This document shows, one piece after another, positions 24,981 to 34,504 of a DNA stretch of 64,000 bases. Position numbers and translations under genes: made by a program. The stretch's first letter is position 1. Each line of letters begins with the position of its first letter. The DNA comes from Xanthobacter autotrophicus (GTDB taxonomy: Bacteria > Pseudomonadota > Alphaproteobacteria > Rhizobiales > Xanthobacteraceae). The stretch lies in NCBI RefSeq assembly GCF_005871085.1, contig NZ_VAUP01000004.1, positions 1-64,000 of the forward strand. Direction: 5' to 3'. The notes beneath the pieces were generated by a model. The model was not told the origin of the DNA. It saw nothing but the letters and a program-made list of their open reading frames with translations, and ran no database searches.

Positions 24981-27900
24981 CTACTGGGCCGGGGCGGCCA
25001 CCGGAGCGGGAGCAGCCGGTGTGGTGGGCGCTGAAGACGCCGGCGCTGAGTCCTTCTCTAGATCGAAATGCTGGCCGTCCACGTCGATGGAGCGGATGGC
25101 GCCGCCATAGCCGCCGGCCGGCGCCACCGCCGGGTGGGCCTGCTGAGCCGCGCGCGTCCTGCGCCGCTCCTCCTGCTCCTGCAACTGCCGCCACGAGGTG
25201 GTGGGCGCCGGTGCCGCGCTGCTGTCGATCTGGGAGGCCACCGAAGGCCCCGCCAGAGCCGCCGTCGCCGAACTCCCCGCGGCAGCGTCCGAGGCCGAGG
25301 GCGGGTTGTCCGCCGTCTCCTGCACGCCGGTGGTAGCACTGACGGTGGCTGCGCGCACTGCCGTTTGCACAGCATCCGTTGCATAAGCTGGGATCGTTGG
25401 CGGCGTCACGCCCACCACCGAGCTGCCGATCCCCTCGCCGTTTCCGACGCCTCCGGCCTGACCGGTGGATGTGGTGTTCCAGGTGCTGTTGGAAACCTCG
25501 CCCGCGCCGATGTTGTTGCCGACCAGCCCCCCGGTGTTCTCCGTTCCGGTGACTGCGCCGGTGACAGACGAATTGGTGATGCCGCCGAGATTATTGCCGG
25601 CGATACCGCCGACATTGCTCGTTCCGGAGACTGTTCCTGTCGAGGTGGCATGGTCGATGGTACCGGTGCTCGCACCGGCCACACCGCCCACCGTCAGGAT
25701 ACCTGTCACGCTGCCGGCAAACAGCACGTTACTAAGGGTTCCGCCGAGATTGAGACCGGCGATGCCACCTACGGCGGCGGTTCCCGTCACAGTCCCCGTC
25801 ACCTGGGCATCGGTGATGGTTCCCCCATTGAAGCCCGCGATGCCGCCGGTGCCGAAGGCCCCGCTCACTGTCCCGGAGAAGGACGCATTGCTGATCGTGG
25901 TTCCGTCGGTCCTTCCGACGAGTCCGCCGGTATAGCTTCCAGTATTGGTCACGGTACCGGATGCCGAAACGTTGGTGAGCGTTCCATAATTGCTCATGCC
26001 GAGCAGCCCGCCGACATCCTGGCCCGCGCCCGTAACATTTCCACTCGCATAGGCAGTGTTCAACGTGACACCGTTGCTGTAGCCGATGAGGCCACCCACG
26101 GTTTCGACACCGGTCACATTTCCGGTCGCATGGACGTTGGTGTATGTGCCACCGGCGGTTCCGGCCAGTCCGCCGACATAATTATTCCCGGTTACGTCGC
26201 CGGTGGCATAAGCATCGCTCACGGTACCACCACCGCCGCCGATCAGCCCGCCGACGGTCATGTAGCCCGAGACATCGCCGGTGGCGTAAGAGCTGGCAAT
26301 GACGCCGTAGCTGAAACCCACTAATCCGCCAACATAATTGCCCGAGCTGGTGACTGTCACGGCCGCGTGGGAGCCGGTGATGGTGCCGTAGTTTTCGCCG
26401 ATCAGCCCGCCGGTGCCGGCCCAGCCGCTGGACAGGCTCGTCACGGCGCCGGTCGCATAGCTGTTGCTGACGATGCCGTTGTTTTCGCCCGCTAGGGCGC
26501 CGACTGTGGAATTTCCAGTGATATCCGCGTTAAGCAGGCCGAGGTCGCGGACGGTGCTGTCGGCGCCGATGGAGCCGATCAGGCCCACATAACTGCCGCC
26601 AGAGGAGATGGTGAGCCCGCTGACGGTGTGGCCCAGGCCTGCCAGCGTCCCGCTGAGCCTGGCCATCACCGGGCCGTCGTAGGCGGTGGCGCCGGCGTCG
26701 ATGTCGTTGGCGACGGCGTAAAGGCCCGATGCGGTCCCGGTGGCATCGTCGAGGGCCGCCAACTGCGCCATGGTGTGGATGAGCGTATAGGCTTGGCCGT
26801 TCATGGCGAGGCTGGCGTTGCCCCCGCTCAAGGTCACCGCAGCGCCGTTGGCGATGTAATAATCGCCGCCGTAGTTCAGATTAAGCCCGGCACTGGTCCC
26901 GGTGGCGGTGATCGGTGCATTGATGTTGATGTCATTGGTGGCGGTGAGGGTCAACGTGGTGTTGGCCGACCACGAGACCGCAGCATTGACAGTGATATCG
27001 CCGTCGGTGCCGCTGCCGTCGGTGGACTGTATCTCAACACTGGTGGTGGCGAGCAGGGAGCTTAACTTACCAGCGCTGATGTCGCCGCCATCATCATGCG
27101 CCCGGCGGACCCATGGCCGGGTCCAATAGGCGTAATGGCCGATGGTGAATCCATCGGGATCGATGAGCCAACTGCCGGTGGTGCCGCTGCTGGCGAGCGT
27201 GGTGATGGTGGCGGCATCACTGATCTTCACCGTGTTGCCGGAGGTTTCGATGAAGCCGCCGTCGCCGCCATTAGGGGCGGAGGCATCCAATGTGCCGGTC
27301 ACCTTGGTGGTGCCGCCGTCCGCCTTCAGGGTGATGGAGCCCTTCTTGTAGGTCTTGGCCGATGACCCGCCGGTCAGCGCGGCCATGGTGCGGGCCTGGA
27401 CGATGCCCGAATTGTTCACCTGCGCCGACAATACAGCATCCGCCGCCTTGGCGGTCATGATCACCTTGCCGCCGTCGGCCTTGATGAGCTGCTTGTTCTC
27501 CACCAGCGCGTTCAGCACGCCCGCGTCGATTGTGACATCCACGAGGGAATTGCCCTCGAAATTGAGGGTCATCTTCGAACCGGCGTTCAGGGCGACGGTG
27601 CCCAGCGTGGCGGTGATGACGCCTTCGTTGGAGACGCTCTTGCCCATGAGCGAGACATAGCCGCCGCTCGCCGCGCTGATGTTGCCCCGGTTCACCACCG
27701 AAGCGGCGGAGGAGCCGGAGAAGACGTAGTTGCCGGCGAGGAAGTCGGCGTTGCTGATGTCCAGCGTGGAGGCGACGAGGCCACCCACATTCACCTGCGA
27801 GGTGCCGGTGAAGAGGATGCCGTTGGAATTGACCAGGAACACCTGTCCGTTGGCGTTGATGGCGCCGGCGATGACCGAACTTTCGTTGCCGATCACGCGG

Positions 27901-28271
27901 TTCAGCGTGACGGAGGCGGCGGAGGGCTGGTTGAAGTTCACGGTCTCGGACGCGGTGACCGAGAAGTTCGTCCAGTTGATGATGGCTTTGTTGGTGGATT
28001 GATTGACGTTGGTGGTGGTGCCTGAAGTGGAAATGATCGCCGTTCCCGAGACCACCGTCCCCCCCTGGGGGGCCGCCCAGACGGGCTGGTGGAAGACGAG
28101 AAGGGCACTGATGGCGGCGGAGGTGGCGAGGGTGGTGGCGAGCCTCGTCCGCCCGGAGCATCCAAACGCGGGAGACGGGAAATCGGACAGGATACGGCGC
28201 ATTGCGGGTGACAAATTGGGTGAAGCTAGGCGCAAGCGACGGCATCGTCCGGCGCGGTTGGCAACGGTCAT
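24981..28271 (-). CDS. Two-partner secretion exoprotein with GLUG repeats (TpsA)
   Basis: The roughly 1096-residue protein has a long basic N-terminal extension and a signal peptide ending PVWAAP at about residue 67. The filamentous-haemagglutinin TPS domain follows, with GQVFLVNSNGILF and VNVGGLVASTLDI at about 155-190. The middle carries a beta-rich stretch and, at about 555-925, a long row of GLUG-type repeats (VGGLIGYSNG-like units of about 25-30 residues). The C-terminal 170 residues are alanine/proline-rich with a basic coiled patch (QEQEERRRTRAAQQ). It should be exported through the TpsB protein and stay on or near the surface. The ATG at 28271 has AGGGA upstream. Confidence 0.9.
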   Translation of the reverse strand: MTVANRAGRCRRLRLASPNLSPAMRRILSDFPSPAFGCSGRTRLATTLATSAAISALLVFHQPVWAAPQGGTVVSGTAIISTSGTTTNVNQSTNKAIINWTNFSVTASETVNFNQPSAASVTLNRVIGNESSVIAGAINANGQVFLVNSNGILFTGTSQVNVGGLVASTLDISNADFLAGNYVFSGSSAASVVNRGNISAASGGYVSLMGKSVSNEGVITATLGTVALNAGSKMTLNFEGNSLVDVTIDAGVLNALVENKQLIKADGGKVIMTAKAADAVLSAQVNNSGIVQARTMAALTGGSSAKTYKKGSITLKADGGTTKVTGTLDASAPNGGDGGFIETSGNTVKISDAATITTLASSGTTGSWLIDPDGFTIGHYAYWTRPWVRRAHDDGGDISAGKLSSLLATTSVEIQSTDGSGTDGDITVNAAVSWSANTTLTLTATNDININAPITATGTSAGLNLNYGGDYYIANGAAVTLSGGNASLAMNGQAYTLIHTMAQLAALDDATGTASGLYAVANDIDAGATAYDGPVMARLSGTLAGLGHTVSGLTISSGGSYVGLIGSIGADSTVRDLGLLNADITGNSTVGALAGENNGIVSNSYATGAVTSLSSGWAGTGGLIGENYGTITGSHAAVTVTSSGNYVGGLVGFSYGVIASSYATGDVSGYMTVGGLIGGGGGTVSDAYATGDVTGNNYVGGLAGTAGGTYTNVHATGNVTGVETVGGLIGYSNGVTLNTAYASGNVTGAGQDVGGLLGMSNYGTLTNVSASGTVTNTGSYTGGLVGRTDGTTISNASFSGTVSGAFGTGGIAGFNGGTITDAQVTGTVTGTAAVGGIAGLNLGGTLSNVLFAGSVTGILTVGGVAGASTGTIDHATSTGTVSGTSNVGGIAGNNLGGITNSSVTGAVTGTENTGGLVGNNIGAGEVSNSTWNTTSTGQAGGVGNGEGIGSSVVGVTPPTIPAYATDAVQTAVRAATVSATTGVQETADNPPSASDAAAGSSATAALAGPSVASQIDSSAAPAPTTSWRQLQEQEERRRTRAAQQAHPAVAPAGGYGGAIRSIDVDGQHFDLEKDSAPASSAPTTPAAPAPVAAPAQ
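25495..26600 (-). repeat. GLUG-motif coding repeats
   Basis: About a dozen or more degenerate repeat units, each about 75-90 bases, code for segments of the pattern VGGLxGxxxGxxxxxxATGxVTG. They form the beta-helix-like stalk of the exoprotein. The repeats could recombine and change protein length. Confidence 0.8.
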
Positions 28272-28782
28272 GGCGCAATCCCTGATCGGCACAAAGCTAT
28301 AGTCAGTTGGATATAACTAATGCCGAACCGTTATGCATCTACCGTCCTGGAGTCAATATGGTGGAAGTGAGATAACCCGGCGAGCCTCGCGGGCCCTGGG
28401 AGGGACAGCCTGCGGCGCCGTTTTCCACGAAGCGTCTTCCACGATCACCGGGGCGAGGCCAGATGCCGGCCTGAAGTCACCCGCCCGAGTCGCCCGGTGG
28501 AAAAAGGTCGGCCAGCTAAATCAGTACCTCAAACGGCGGGCTCGGAAAAAGGCACTCCGACGATCCACTCCGGTCTCATATCCGAACCATTGCCATCCTG
28601 CGCGATGGAGAGCATGCCGGCGTCTTCGAGGCCATGCGGTGGAGCCCCTTATTGCGCTGCCCCTTCTGCACTTTTGCCCGCACATCGGCGGCGAAGCGGC
28701 GCACCGGATCGGACATGGTGACGTTGCCCCTCGTGCCTAATCCGGTTTGAAGTTCGTTCTGGCCCAATGAGAGGACCAGAAC
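28272..28782. other. Intergenic stretch without a recognised gene
   Basis: About 510 bases lie upstream of the exoprotein gene and before the IS3 remnant. The first 60 bases (28290-28340) are less GC-rich and probably hold the exoprotein promoter. The rest shows no protein-like frame. Confidence 0.5.
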
Positions 28783-29097
28783 ATGAGGCGCAGCCGCTTC
28801 ACGGAAGAGCAGATCATCGGCATCCTGAAGGAGCACGAGGCCGGAGTGCCGGTCTCGGACCTGTGCCGTAAGCACGGGGGTCAGTGACGCCAGCATCTAT
28901 AAGTGGAAGGCCCGTTTCGGGGGGATGGAGGTGTCGGAGGCCAAGCGGCTGCGGGCGCTCGAGGATGAGAACGCCAAACTAAAGCGCATGCTGGCCGACG
29001 CGATGCTGGACAATCCGACCCGCAAGCACGCACGGAACGGCATGCTGTCGCCCGTCGAGTTCGAACGCCAGCACAACGCGAAAGCACAGGGCGTCTA
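28783..29097 (+). pseudogene. IS3 family remnant (orfA start joined to orfB end)
   Basis: The frame begins MRRSRFTEEQIIGILKEHEA, the orfA protein of an IS3-type element. A run of five G where relatives have four shifts the frame at about 28878. The second frame continues SDASIYKWKARFGGMEVSEA and KLKRMLADAMLDN. It then jumps to the orfB C-terminus RKHARNGMLSPVEFE before TAG. The right end GGGGCGGTTCA at about 29106-29116 matches IS3 termini. The centre is deleted, so the element cannot move by itself. It abuts the end of the RpiR gene. Confidence 0.8.
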
Positions 29098-29132
29098 GAA
29101 AACCAGGGGCGGTTCACTGACTCCTGAGCATA

Positions 29133-29984
29133 TTACGGCTCCTCGTCGAAGGCATCGTGCGCCGCCTCGATTGCGGCCATGCGGCGCCGGCCTTCACGGC
29201 CGCTGAGTTCCAGGACGCGGTTGGCCAGAAAATGCGAAAGCCCGATCACCGCCACGTGGTTGTCCAGGGGGCCGGCCGCCCGTGCCTGGCAGGTGATGAG
29301 CCATGTGGCCGGGCCGGGGTTCTCCGTGGCCGAGTCCACCACGCACAGGACCTCCGCCCCGGCCTCGACCGCTCGCGCGATCAGGCGGGAGGAGGCGGGC
29401 GTCGAACGCCGCAGGGCGAAGACGATGAGGACGTCGCCCTTTTTCAGGGTCACCGCATATTCGGCGATGGTCTCCCCGGCAACCGGCAGGAGGATGCTGG
29501 TCTGAATGACGCGGAAGACCTGCCAGCGTAGATAGGCCGCGAAGGATTGATTGTTGCGGAAGCCCACGAACCAGACCCGCTTTGCCGCGAGCATGGCCTG
29601 CGCGATCCGGTCGATCATGTCCTCGGACAATCCGCCGTAGGTTTCGGACAGGTTCTGGACGCTGAGTTCGAGGTGGGCGCGCAGCGTGTCGCTGGCATTA
29701 CTATCGCCGCTCAGCAGCAGCAACGGCGAGCCCGCCTTCTGCTCCAGCCGCACCTGCCGTCTCGCGTCGTTGTAGCTTTCATAGCCGAGCCGGTGGAAGA
29801 AACGGGTCACCGCCGCGTTGGAGACCCGTGCGGCATTGGCAAGTTCGGTTGCCGTATAAGCAGGCAGGTTGCCTGGGAAATCGATCAAGAATTCGGCGAG
29901 CCGCCTCTCGGTCGGAGACAGACCATCCCTATGGCGTGCGATGCGCGCCACCAGCGAGTCCTTGGCCGAGATTGTCGTGCTCAC
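29133..29984 (-). CDS. MurR/RpiR family transcriptional regulator
   Basis: The 283-residue protein has an N-terminal helix-turn-helix domain (about 15-85; LSPTERRLAEFLIDFPGNLP, then NAARVSNAAVTRFFHRLGY) and a C-terminal SIS domain (about 125-255; KRVWFVGFRNNQSFAAYL, KGDVLIVFALRRSTPAS). The SIS domain usually senses a phosphosugar or related ligand. It is divergent from the MFS transporter gene 220 bases away, and probably controls that gene and the racemase-like gene behind it. Nothing identifies the ligand. Confidence 0.9.
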   Translation of the reverse strand: MSTTISAKDSLVARIARHRDGLSPTERRLAEFLIDFPGNLPAYTATELANAARVSNAAVTRFFHRLGYESYNDARRQVRLEQKAGSPLLLLSGDSNASDTLRAHLELSVQNLSETYGGLSEDMIDRIAQAMLAAKRVWFVGFRNNQSFAAYLRWQVFRVIQTSILLPVAGETIAEYAVTLKKGDVLIVFALRRSTPASSRLIARAVEAGAEVLCVVDSATENPGPATWLITCQARAAGPLDNHVAVIGLSHFLANRVLELSGREGRRRMAAIEAAHDAFDEEP

Positions 29985-30210
29985 CGCGCTTCACCTGTTC
30001 CTATCATCTTGTGTCTTCAGCCGAACCGCGGTTTGGCCGGCCTGCCCTGGGCAGGCGTCACAGCTCCTGTATGACCCAAAGCGCTGCGCGGCACCATGCG
30101 GATCGTTGCGCTGGCATGGAAGTTGCTGAAAAAAATTTTGCAGAACGGATTAATTGAAAATATCGAAGCGGCCGTCCTGCGGGTTTCTCGAACCAAAGAA
30201 GGGACTGACC

Positions 30211-31641
30211 ATGGCCGGGGAAAACGTGCAGCTTTCCGCTCCCGCATCGGAGGCGGCGGTACAGGTTGAGACGGCGCTCGACAAGATCGGTGTGACCAAC
30301 GCGCACAAGCTCATCGTGCTGCTGGTGCTTTTCGGGGTGATGTTCGACGTCTTCGAGCAGAACACCGTGGGGCTGATTGCTCCGTTCCTGCGGGAACAGT
30401 GGCATCTCTCCGCGGCCGACATCGGGTTTCTCAACACGATGACCTTCGTCGCGGCCGCCATGGGGCGGCTATGCTCCGGCGTCCTGGCCGACAGGGTGGG
30501 CCGCCGCTTCATGCTGAACGTCAACCTGCTGCTGTTCACGGTCGGCGCCGCGATCTGCGCCCTCGCGCCGGGTTACACCACGATGGCCATCGGCCGTTTC
30601 GTGGTCGGCCTCGGGCTCGGCGGCGAGATCGTGACGGCGGTCACCCTGCTTGCCGAGTTCTGCTCCTCCAAGTTCCGGGGCACGGCGGTCGGGCTCATCA
30701 ATGTGGGAGGAGGCGGCCTCGGCAACATGCTGGCCCCGGCCTTCGCCCTCCTGATCTTCACCCTGTTCCCGGGCGGGGACGGCTGGAGGTGGCTGTTCGG
30801 CGCGCTCGTGCTGCCGGCGGTCCTCGTCGTGTTCTATCGGCGCTTCGTGCCGGAGACGCCACGCTTCCTGGTCGCACGAGGCCGGGTGGCAGAAGCCAAT
30901 CGCGTGTTGTCGCAACTTGCGACCGGGTCCTTCTCGACCAAGAACGTCAGGGTGACCGATCACGTCACCTCGCAGCCGGTGATTGAGACACCCAGGCTCG
31001 GCGCGATCGTGGCTGACATCTTCCGCGACGGCCTTCTTCGCCGCACCCTAGCCGTGGGGATCGCGTCCTGGATGACCTTCGGCGCGCAGCTCACCGTGCT
31101 GACCCTTATGCCGACGATCCTCGTTTCGCAGGGCCATACGATCACGCGGAGCTTCCTGTACACGATCATCCTGCAGAGCGGCAGCCTGTTCGGCGCGCTC
31201 ACGGCGGCGGTGCTGGCAGCGCGCGTCCCGCGCAAGATCGTGCTGACGACGGGCGCTCTGTGCGCCGTGGCGGCGGGTCTCGGCTTTGGCTTCCTGGCCA
31301 CGACCGACGCGCTGATCCTCGCGTTCGGCGCCGCATTCCAGTTTTTCGTGCTGCTCCTTAACACAACCATCTGGATCTTCGCGCCGGAAAACTACCCCAC
31401 CCGGGTTCGCGGCTTCGGCACGGCGTTCATCCTCGCGCTCGGGACCATGGCGGGCGCGTGGATGCCTCTGCTCGCCGGCCGGGTGTTCGACGTGGCTGGT
31501 GTCGCCGGCATGTTCACCATGATGGCGGGCATGTACGCGATCTTCGCCATCGCGGTGCAGTTCGCGCCTGAGACCTTCGGGAGGTCGATGGAAGCAGTGC
31601 CGGACGCCGAGTCGGCCGAACGCCCCCTTCAGACTGCGTGA
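30211..31641 (+). CDS. MFS transporter (aromatic/organic acid symporter type)
   Basis: The 476-residue protein has twelve predicted membrane helices. The conserved loop between helices 2 and 3 reads GVLADRVGRRFML (about residues 90-102), and a PETPRFL motif follows helix 6 (about 213-219). Sequence character is nearest the aromatic-acid:H+ and related symporters. The ATG at 30211 has GAAGGGA upstream. An upstream in-frame TTG has no support. It is followed 46 bases later by the racemase-like gene and preceded by a divergent RpiR regulator, so it most likely imports the substrate of that small catabolic unit, which cannot be named. Confidence 0.85.
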   Translation: MAGENVQLSAPASEAAVQVETALDKIGVTNAHKLIVLLVLFGVMFDVFEQNTVGLIAPFLREQWHLSAADIGFLNTMTFVAAAMGRLCSGVLADRVGRRFMLNVNLLLFTVGAAICALAPGYTTMAIGRFVVGLGLGGEIVTAVTLLAEFCSSKFRGTAVGLINVGGGGLGNMLAPAFALLIFTLFPGGDGWRWLFGALVLPAVLVVFYRRFVPETPRFLVARGRVAEANRVLSQLATGSFSTKNVRVTDHVTSQPVIETPRLGAIVADIFRDGLLRRTLAVGIASWMTFGAQLTVLTLMPTILVSQGHTITRSFLYTIILQSGSLFGALTAAVLAARVPRKIVLTTGALCAVAAGLGFGFLATTDALILAFGAAFQFFVLLLNTTIWIFAPENYPTRVRGFGTAFILALGTMAGAWMPLLAGRVFDVAGVAGMFTMMAGMYAIFAIAVQFAPETFGRSMEAVPDAESAERPLQTA

Positions 31642-31687
31642 CACCTCTCCCCGGACCGAGATCCGGCCCGGGTTTCAGGAGCCTGGC

Positions 31688-32347
31688 GTGACGACGATCC
31701 TCCTCATCAATCCCAATACCTCAACCCGGTCGACCGAGATGATGCTCTCGGTCGCCGGGCCACTCCTGCCCCACGACGTCACCCTGCGAGGGATGACGGC
31801 CACGACTGGGGCGGCCATGATCGTGGACGAGGCCGCCCTTGCCGAAGCCGCCGACGAAGTCGTCCGCATCGGGCTCGCGGAGGCATCGCGCATAAATGCC
31901 GTCATCGTATCGGCCTTCGGCAATCCGGGCGTGGGGTCGCTGCGCGCGCTCCTGCGGGTTCCGGTGATTGGTATCGGCGAAGCGGCCATCCTAAAGGCAG
32001 CGGCGACGGGATCCCGCTTCGGGATCGCCACGACAACGCCGGATCTCGTGCGCTCCATCGAGGCCGGGGTCCGCGACCTTGGCCTTCAGGGTCAATTCAC
32101 TGGCGTTCGCGTGCCGGATGGCGATCCCCTCTCGCTTGCGGCGGATCCTCCCGCGCAGGATCAGGCCCTGGCCGCGGCGGCGACCGCCTGCATCGAGCAG
32201 GACGGCGCGGACGCCGTGGTAATCGGAGGCGGCCCACTCAGCGACGCCGCCGCAAGACTGCGCCTGCGCTTTCCCACCCGGATCGTCGAGCCTGTCCCCG
32301 CCGCGATCGAGAAAATCCTGAGACAGGTCTCAAGCCAACGCGGCTGA
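31688..32347 (+). CDS. Asp/Glu/hydantoin racemase superfamily protein lacking both cysteines
   Basis: The 219-residue protein has the family fold: LLINPNTSTRSTEMMLS at the N-terminus, VSAFGNPGVGSLRALLRVPVIGIGEA at about 76-101, and VVIGGGPLSDAAARLR at about 177-192. In active hydantoin and aspartate racemases the positions equivalent to A in VSAFG and the second G in VIGGG are the two catalytic cysteines; here they are alanine and glycine. It may catalyse a different reaction, such as decarboxylation or hydrolysis, or bind only. It starts at GTG (31688) with AGGAG before it. It forms a unit with the MFS transporter. Confidence 0.8.
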   Translation: MTTILLINPNTSTRSTEMMLSVAGPLLPHDVTLRGMTATTGAAMIVDEAALAEAADEVVRIGLAEASRINAVIVSAFGNPGVGSLRALLRVPVIGIGEAAILKAAATGSRFGIATTTPDLVRSIEAGVRDLGLQGQFTGVRVPDGDPLSLAADPPAQDQALAAAATACIEQDGADAVVIGGGPLSDAAARLRLRFPTRIVEPVPAAIEKILRQVSSQRG

Positions 32348-32466
32348 TTGACCTTCTCACGTGCAGTTCAACCAAGGGTCACGTGGTGCCCCGCCTCAAG
32401 TGAGGTGGTCCCCGAAACGCGAAGGCGAAATTAAGCTTGGTTCAGCCTGATGGACGGACGAGCCCG

Positions 32467-32727
32467 ATGACCGGGAAGAGGAAGTGGTATTCCTGGGAGT
32501 GCAAGGCGAAGGTGGCCCCGGCGGCGAAGCACGGCGTCCACCCGACCATGGTCAACGTCTCGAAGAAGCGGGCCGTCGAGGGGATGGTCACGGTGTTCTC
32601 CGGTAAGGCGGAGGCCGCCGATGCTGCCCACAACGGCGAGCTCACCCGCACCACGTGTTCCCCTGCCGCTGGCCTCATGCGCTCCCAATATAGGGTGCTG
32701 CACTTGGCTTGTGCATTCAATGCCTAA
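32467..32727 (+). pseudogene. IS3 family orfA remnant
   Basis: The frame starts MTGKRKWYSWECKAKVAPAA and continues AKHGVHPTMVNVSKKRAVEGM and VFSGKAEAADAAHNGEL, matching the OrfA protein of IS3-type elements. About 10-15 residues are missing after AKVA, and the last 30 residues are unrelated. No orfB is present. It marks the left border of the nitrile cluster. Confidence 0.75.
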
Positions 32728-32897
32728 ATAATAATCGAGTTGCCATATACGCTATCAATTCTTCAATGAAGCTCCGAGTTGTCCGTTTTTAATGCTGCTT
32801 TGGCAGAATCTGAAGCGTCGACCATATTGCCCCATCGCCGTTGCTCGCCTTCAATTCTGTCGAATTCGAGACGATTAGTTGATGCTGGGGGACACCG

Positions 32898-33893
32898 ATG
32901 GATAGGATATCGGCGACGATTCTCACCGGATTCCTGGGCTCCGGCAAGACGACGCTCCTCAACACCCTCCTTGAGGCCTCGCCCGGTGAACGGATCTTCG
33001 TCATTGTCAACGAATATGGCGAGGTGGGCATCGACGGAAAACTCATCGTCGAGACGCAGGACGATGTGGTTGAACTGAACAACGGCTGCATCTGCTGCAC
33101 CGTCCGGGGCGATTTGATCGCCGCCATGCAGGGATTGCTGGCTTCCGGTCGTGCCGTGGACCGGATCATCATCGAAACATCCGGCCTTGCCGATCCGGCG
33201 CCGGTCATCCAGTCCTTCATGCTCGACGAGGTGCTGCGCCAGCGCATCCAGCTCGATGCCATCGTCACCGTGGTGGATGCCCGCCACGTGGCCGACCAGC
33301 TCGCCCTCGATGAGGCGCGCGAGCAGATTTGCTTCGCCGACGTGCTCCTGCTGAACAAGATCGACCTTGCGGACGAGGCAAGCCTTGCCGCGACGCAGGA
33401 CATGCTGCACCGGCTGAACCCGCTGGCGCGGATCATCCGCACGCACACCTGCGACGTGCCGCGCGCCGCCGTGCTCGACCTGCGCGCCTTCGACCTGCGC
33501 AACGTGCTCGCCATTGATCCCGACATCCTCGCCGACCATGCCCATGAACATGACGAAAGCATCGGCTGCGTCGCCCTGCGTGAGCGGGTGCCGCTTGATC
33601 CGGCGGCGTTCAACATCTGGCTCAACCGGCTGGTGCAGGCCGCGGGCAAGGACCTGTTTCGGATCAAGGGGGTTCTCAACTTCGCGGACGAGCCCAGGCG
33701 CTACGTGTTCCATGGCGTGCACATGACGCTGGAGGGACGTCCGGGCCGCGTCTGGCGCGCCGGCGAGACGCGTCTCAGCGAGATCGTCTTCATCGGCCGC
33801 AACCTCGACGCGGAGATGCTACGCCACGGGCTCGACGCCTGCCGGCAGGAGCCGGCGGTTGAACGGGCCGCGCGCGCCGCTCTCGCAGGTTGA
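32898..33893 (+). CDS. CobW/COG0523 family GTPase, likely nitrile hydratase cobalt activator
   Basis: The 331-residue GTPase has Walker A GFLGSGKTTLLN (about 11-22), the metal-binding CICC motif in NNGCICCT (about 57-64), an ETSGLADP switch-type stretch (about 92-99), the NKID guanine specificity motif and the CobW C-terminal domain (KGVLNFADEPRRYVFHGVH). COG0523 proteins are metal chaperones; several nitrile hydratase operons carry one. It lies in front of the hydratase genes on the same strand, so cobalt delivery to the alpha subunit is the probable role. There is no long histidine tail; only a short HAHEHDE at about 215. Confidence 0.85.
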   Translation: MDRISATILTGFLGSGKTTLLNTLLEASPGERIFVIVNEYGEVGIDGKLIVETQDDVVELNNGCICCTVRGDLIAAMQGLLASGRAVDRIIIETSGLADPAPVIQSFMLDEVLRQRIQLDAIVTVVDARHVADQLALDEAREQICFADVLLLNKIDLADEASLAATQDMLHRLNPLARIIRTHTCDVPRAAVLDLRAFDLRNVLAIDPDILADHAHEHDESIGCVALRERVPLDPAAFNIWLNRLVQAAGKDLFRIKGVLNFADEPRRYVFHGVHMTLEGRPGRVWRAGETRLSEIVFIGRNLDAEMLRHGLDACRQEPAVERAARAALAG

Positions 33894-33974
33894 TGAGCGG
33901 GCACGTTGCTGGCCGAGCTGAAGACCAAGCAAACAGAAATCAATAATACGATAACCTTCCAGAGGAGAAACAGC

Positions 33975-34478
33975 ATGCCTCCGCTTGTCGCCGCCATGGT
34001 CAGTCTAGGCGTTCTCGGCGCCGTCGATACCTATCTCACCGCAACCGTTCTTCCTGTGCCGGTCTGGGTGACGTTCATCGCCTGGGCCTCCTTCTTCTCC
34101 TGCGGCGGCGGCCAGAACGGGCTGGTGAAGTCGGTCGCCTCCAACTGGACCGGCATCCTCATCGCCTCGCTGACGCTGCTGATCGTCGAGGCGGGCCCTG
34201 CCCATCCGGCCTTTGCCGCTGTTCTCGTCGGCCTCGGCACCTCGGCTATGATCCTTGCCTCGGCCATCCGCCTATTCGATTTTCCGCCGGCCATCGTGTT
34301 CGGCTTCGCATCGCTGGTGGGCACGGGCGCTGCTACCGGAACCAGCATCACGGGCACGACGGGCCTTGCCCATCCGACCCTCGTTGCCATGGTGGCAATG
34401 CTGGTTGGCGCCTTGTTCGGCTTCGTCTCGGAGCGGGGCACGCAACTGCTCGCGGCGAAGACGCCGGTCACCGCCTGA
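33975..34478 (+). CDS. DUF1097 family membrane protein
   Basis: The 167-residue protein starts MPPLVAAMVSLGVLG after AGAGGAGA. It has about five hydrophobic segments and the glycine/threonine-rich stretch VGTGAATGTSITGTTG at about 115-130. DUF1097 proteins are inner-membrane proteins of unknown, probably transport, function. Placed between the cobalt chaperone and nitrile hydratase beta genes, it could help in uptake of a nitrile or amide or in cobalt handling. That is a guess from position. Confidence 0.75.
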   Translation: MPPLVAAMVSLGVLGAVDTYLTATVLPVPVWVTFIAWASFFSCGGGQNGLVKSVASNWTGILIASLTLLIVEAGPAHPAFAAVLVGLGTSAMILASAIRLFDFPPAIVFGFASLVGTGAATGTSITGTTGLAHPTLVAMVAMLVGALFGFVSERGTQLLAAKTPVTA

Positions 34479-34504
34479 TCGCTTCATACCCAAGGGAGCC
34501 TGAC

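Noticed and set aside
25000-26700. A CRISPR-like repeat pattern
   Set aside because: The periodicity is coding: degenerate GLUG repeats of one exoprotein, with no constant repeat or spacer length.
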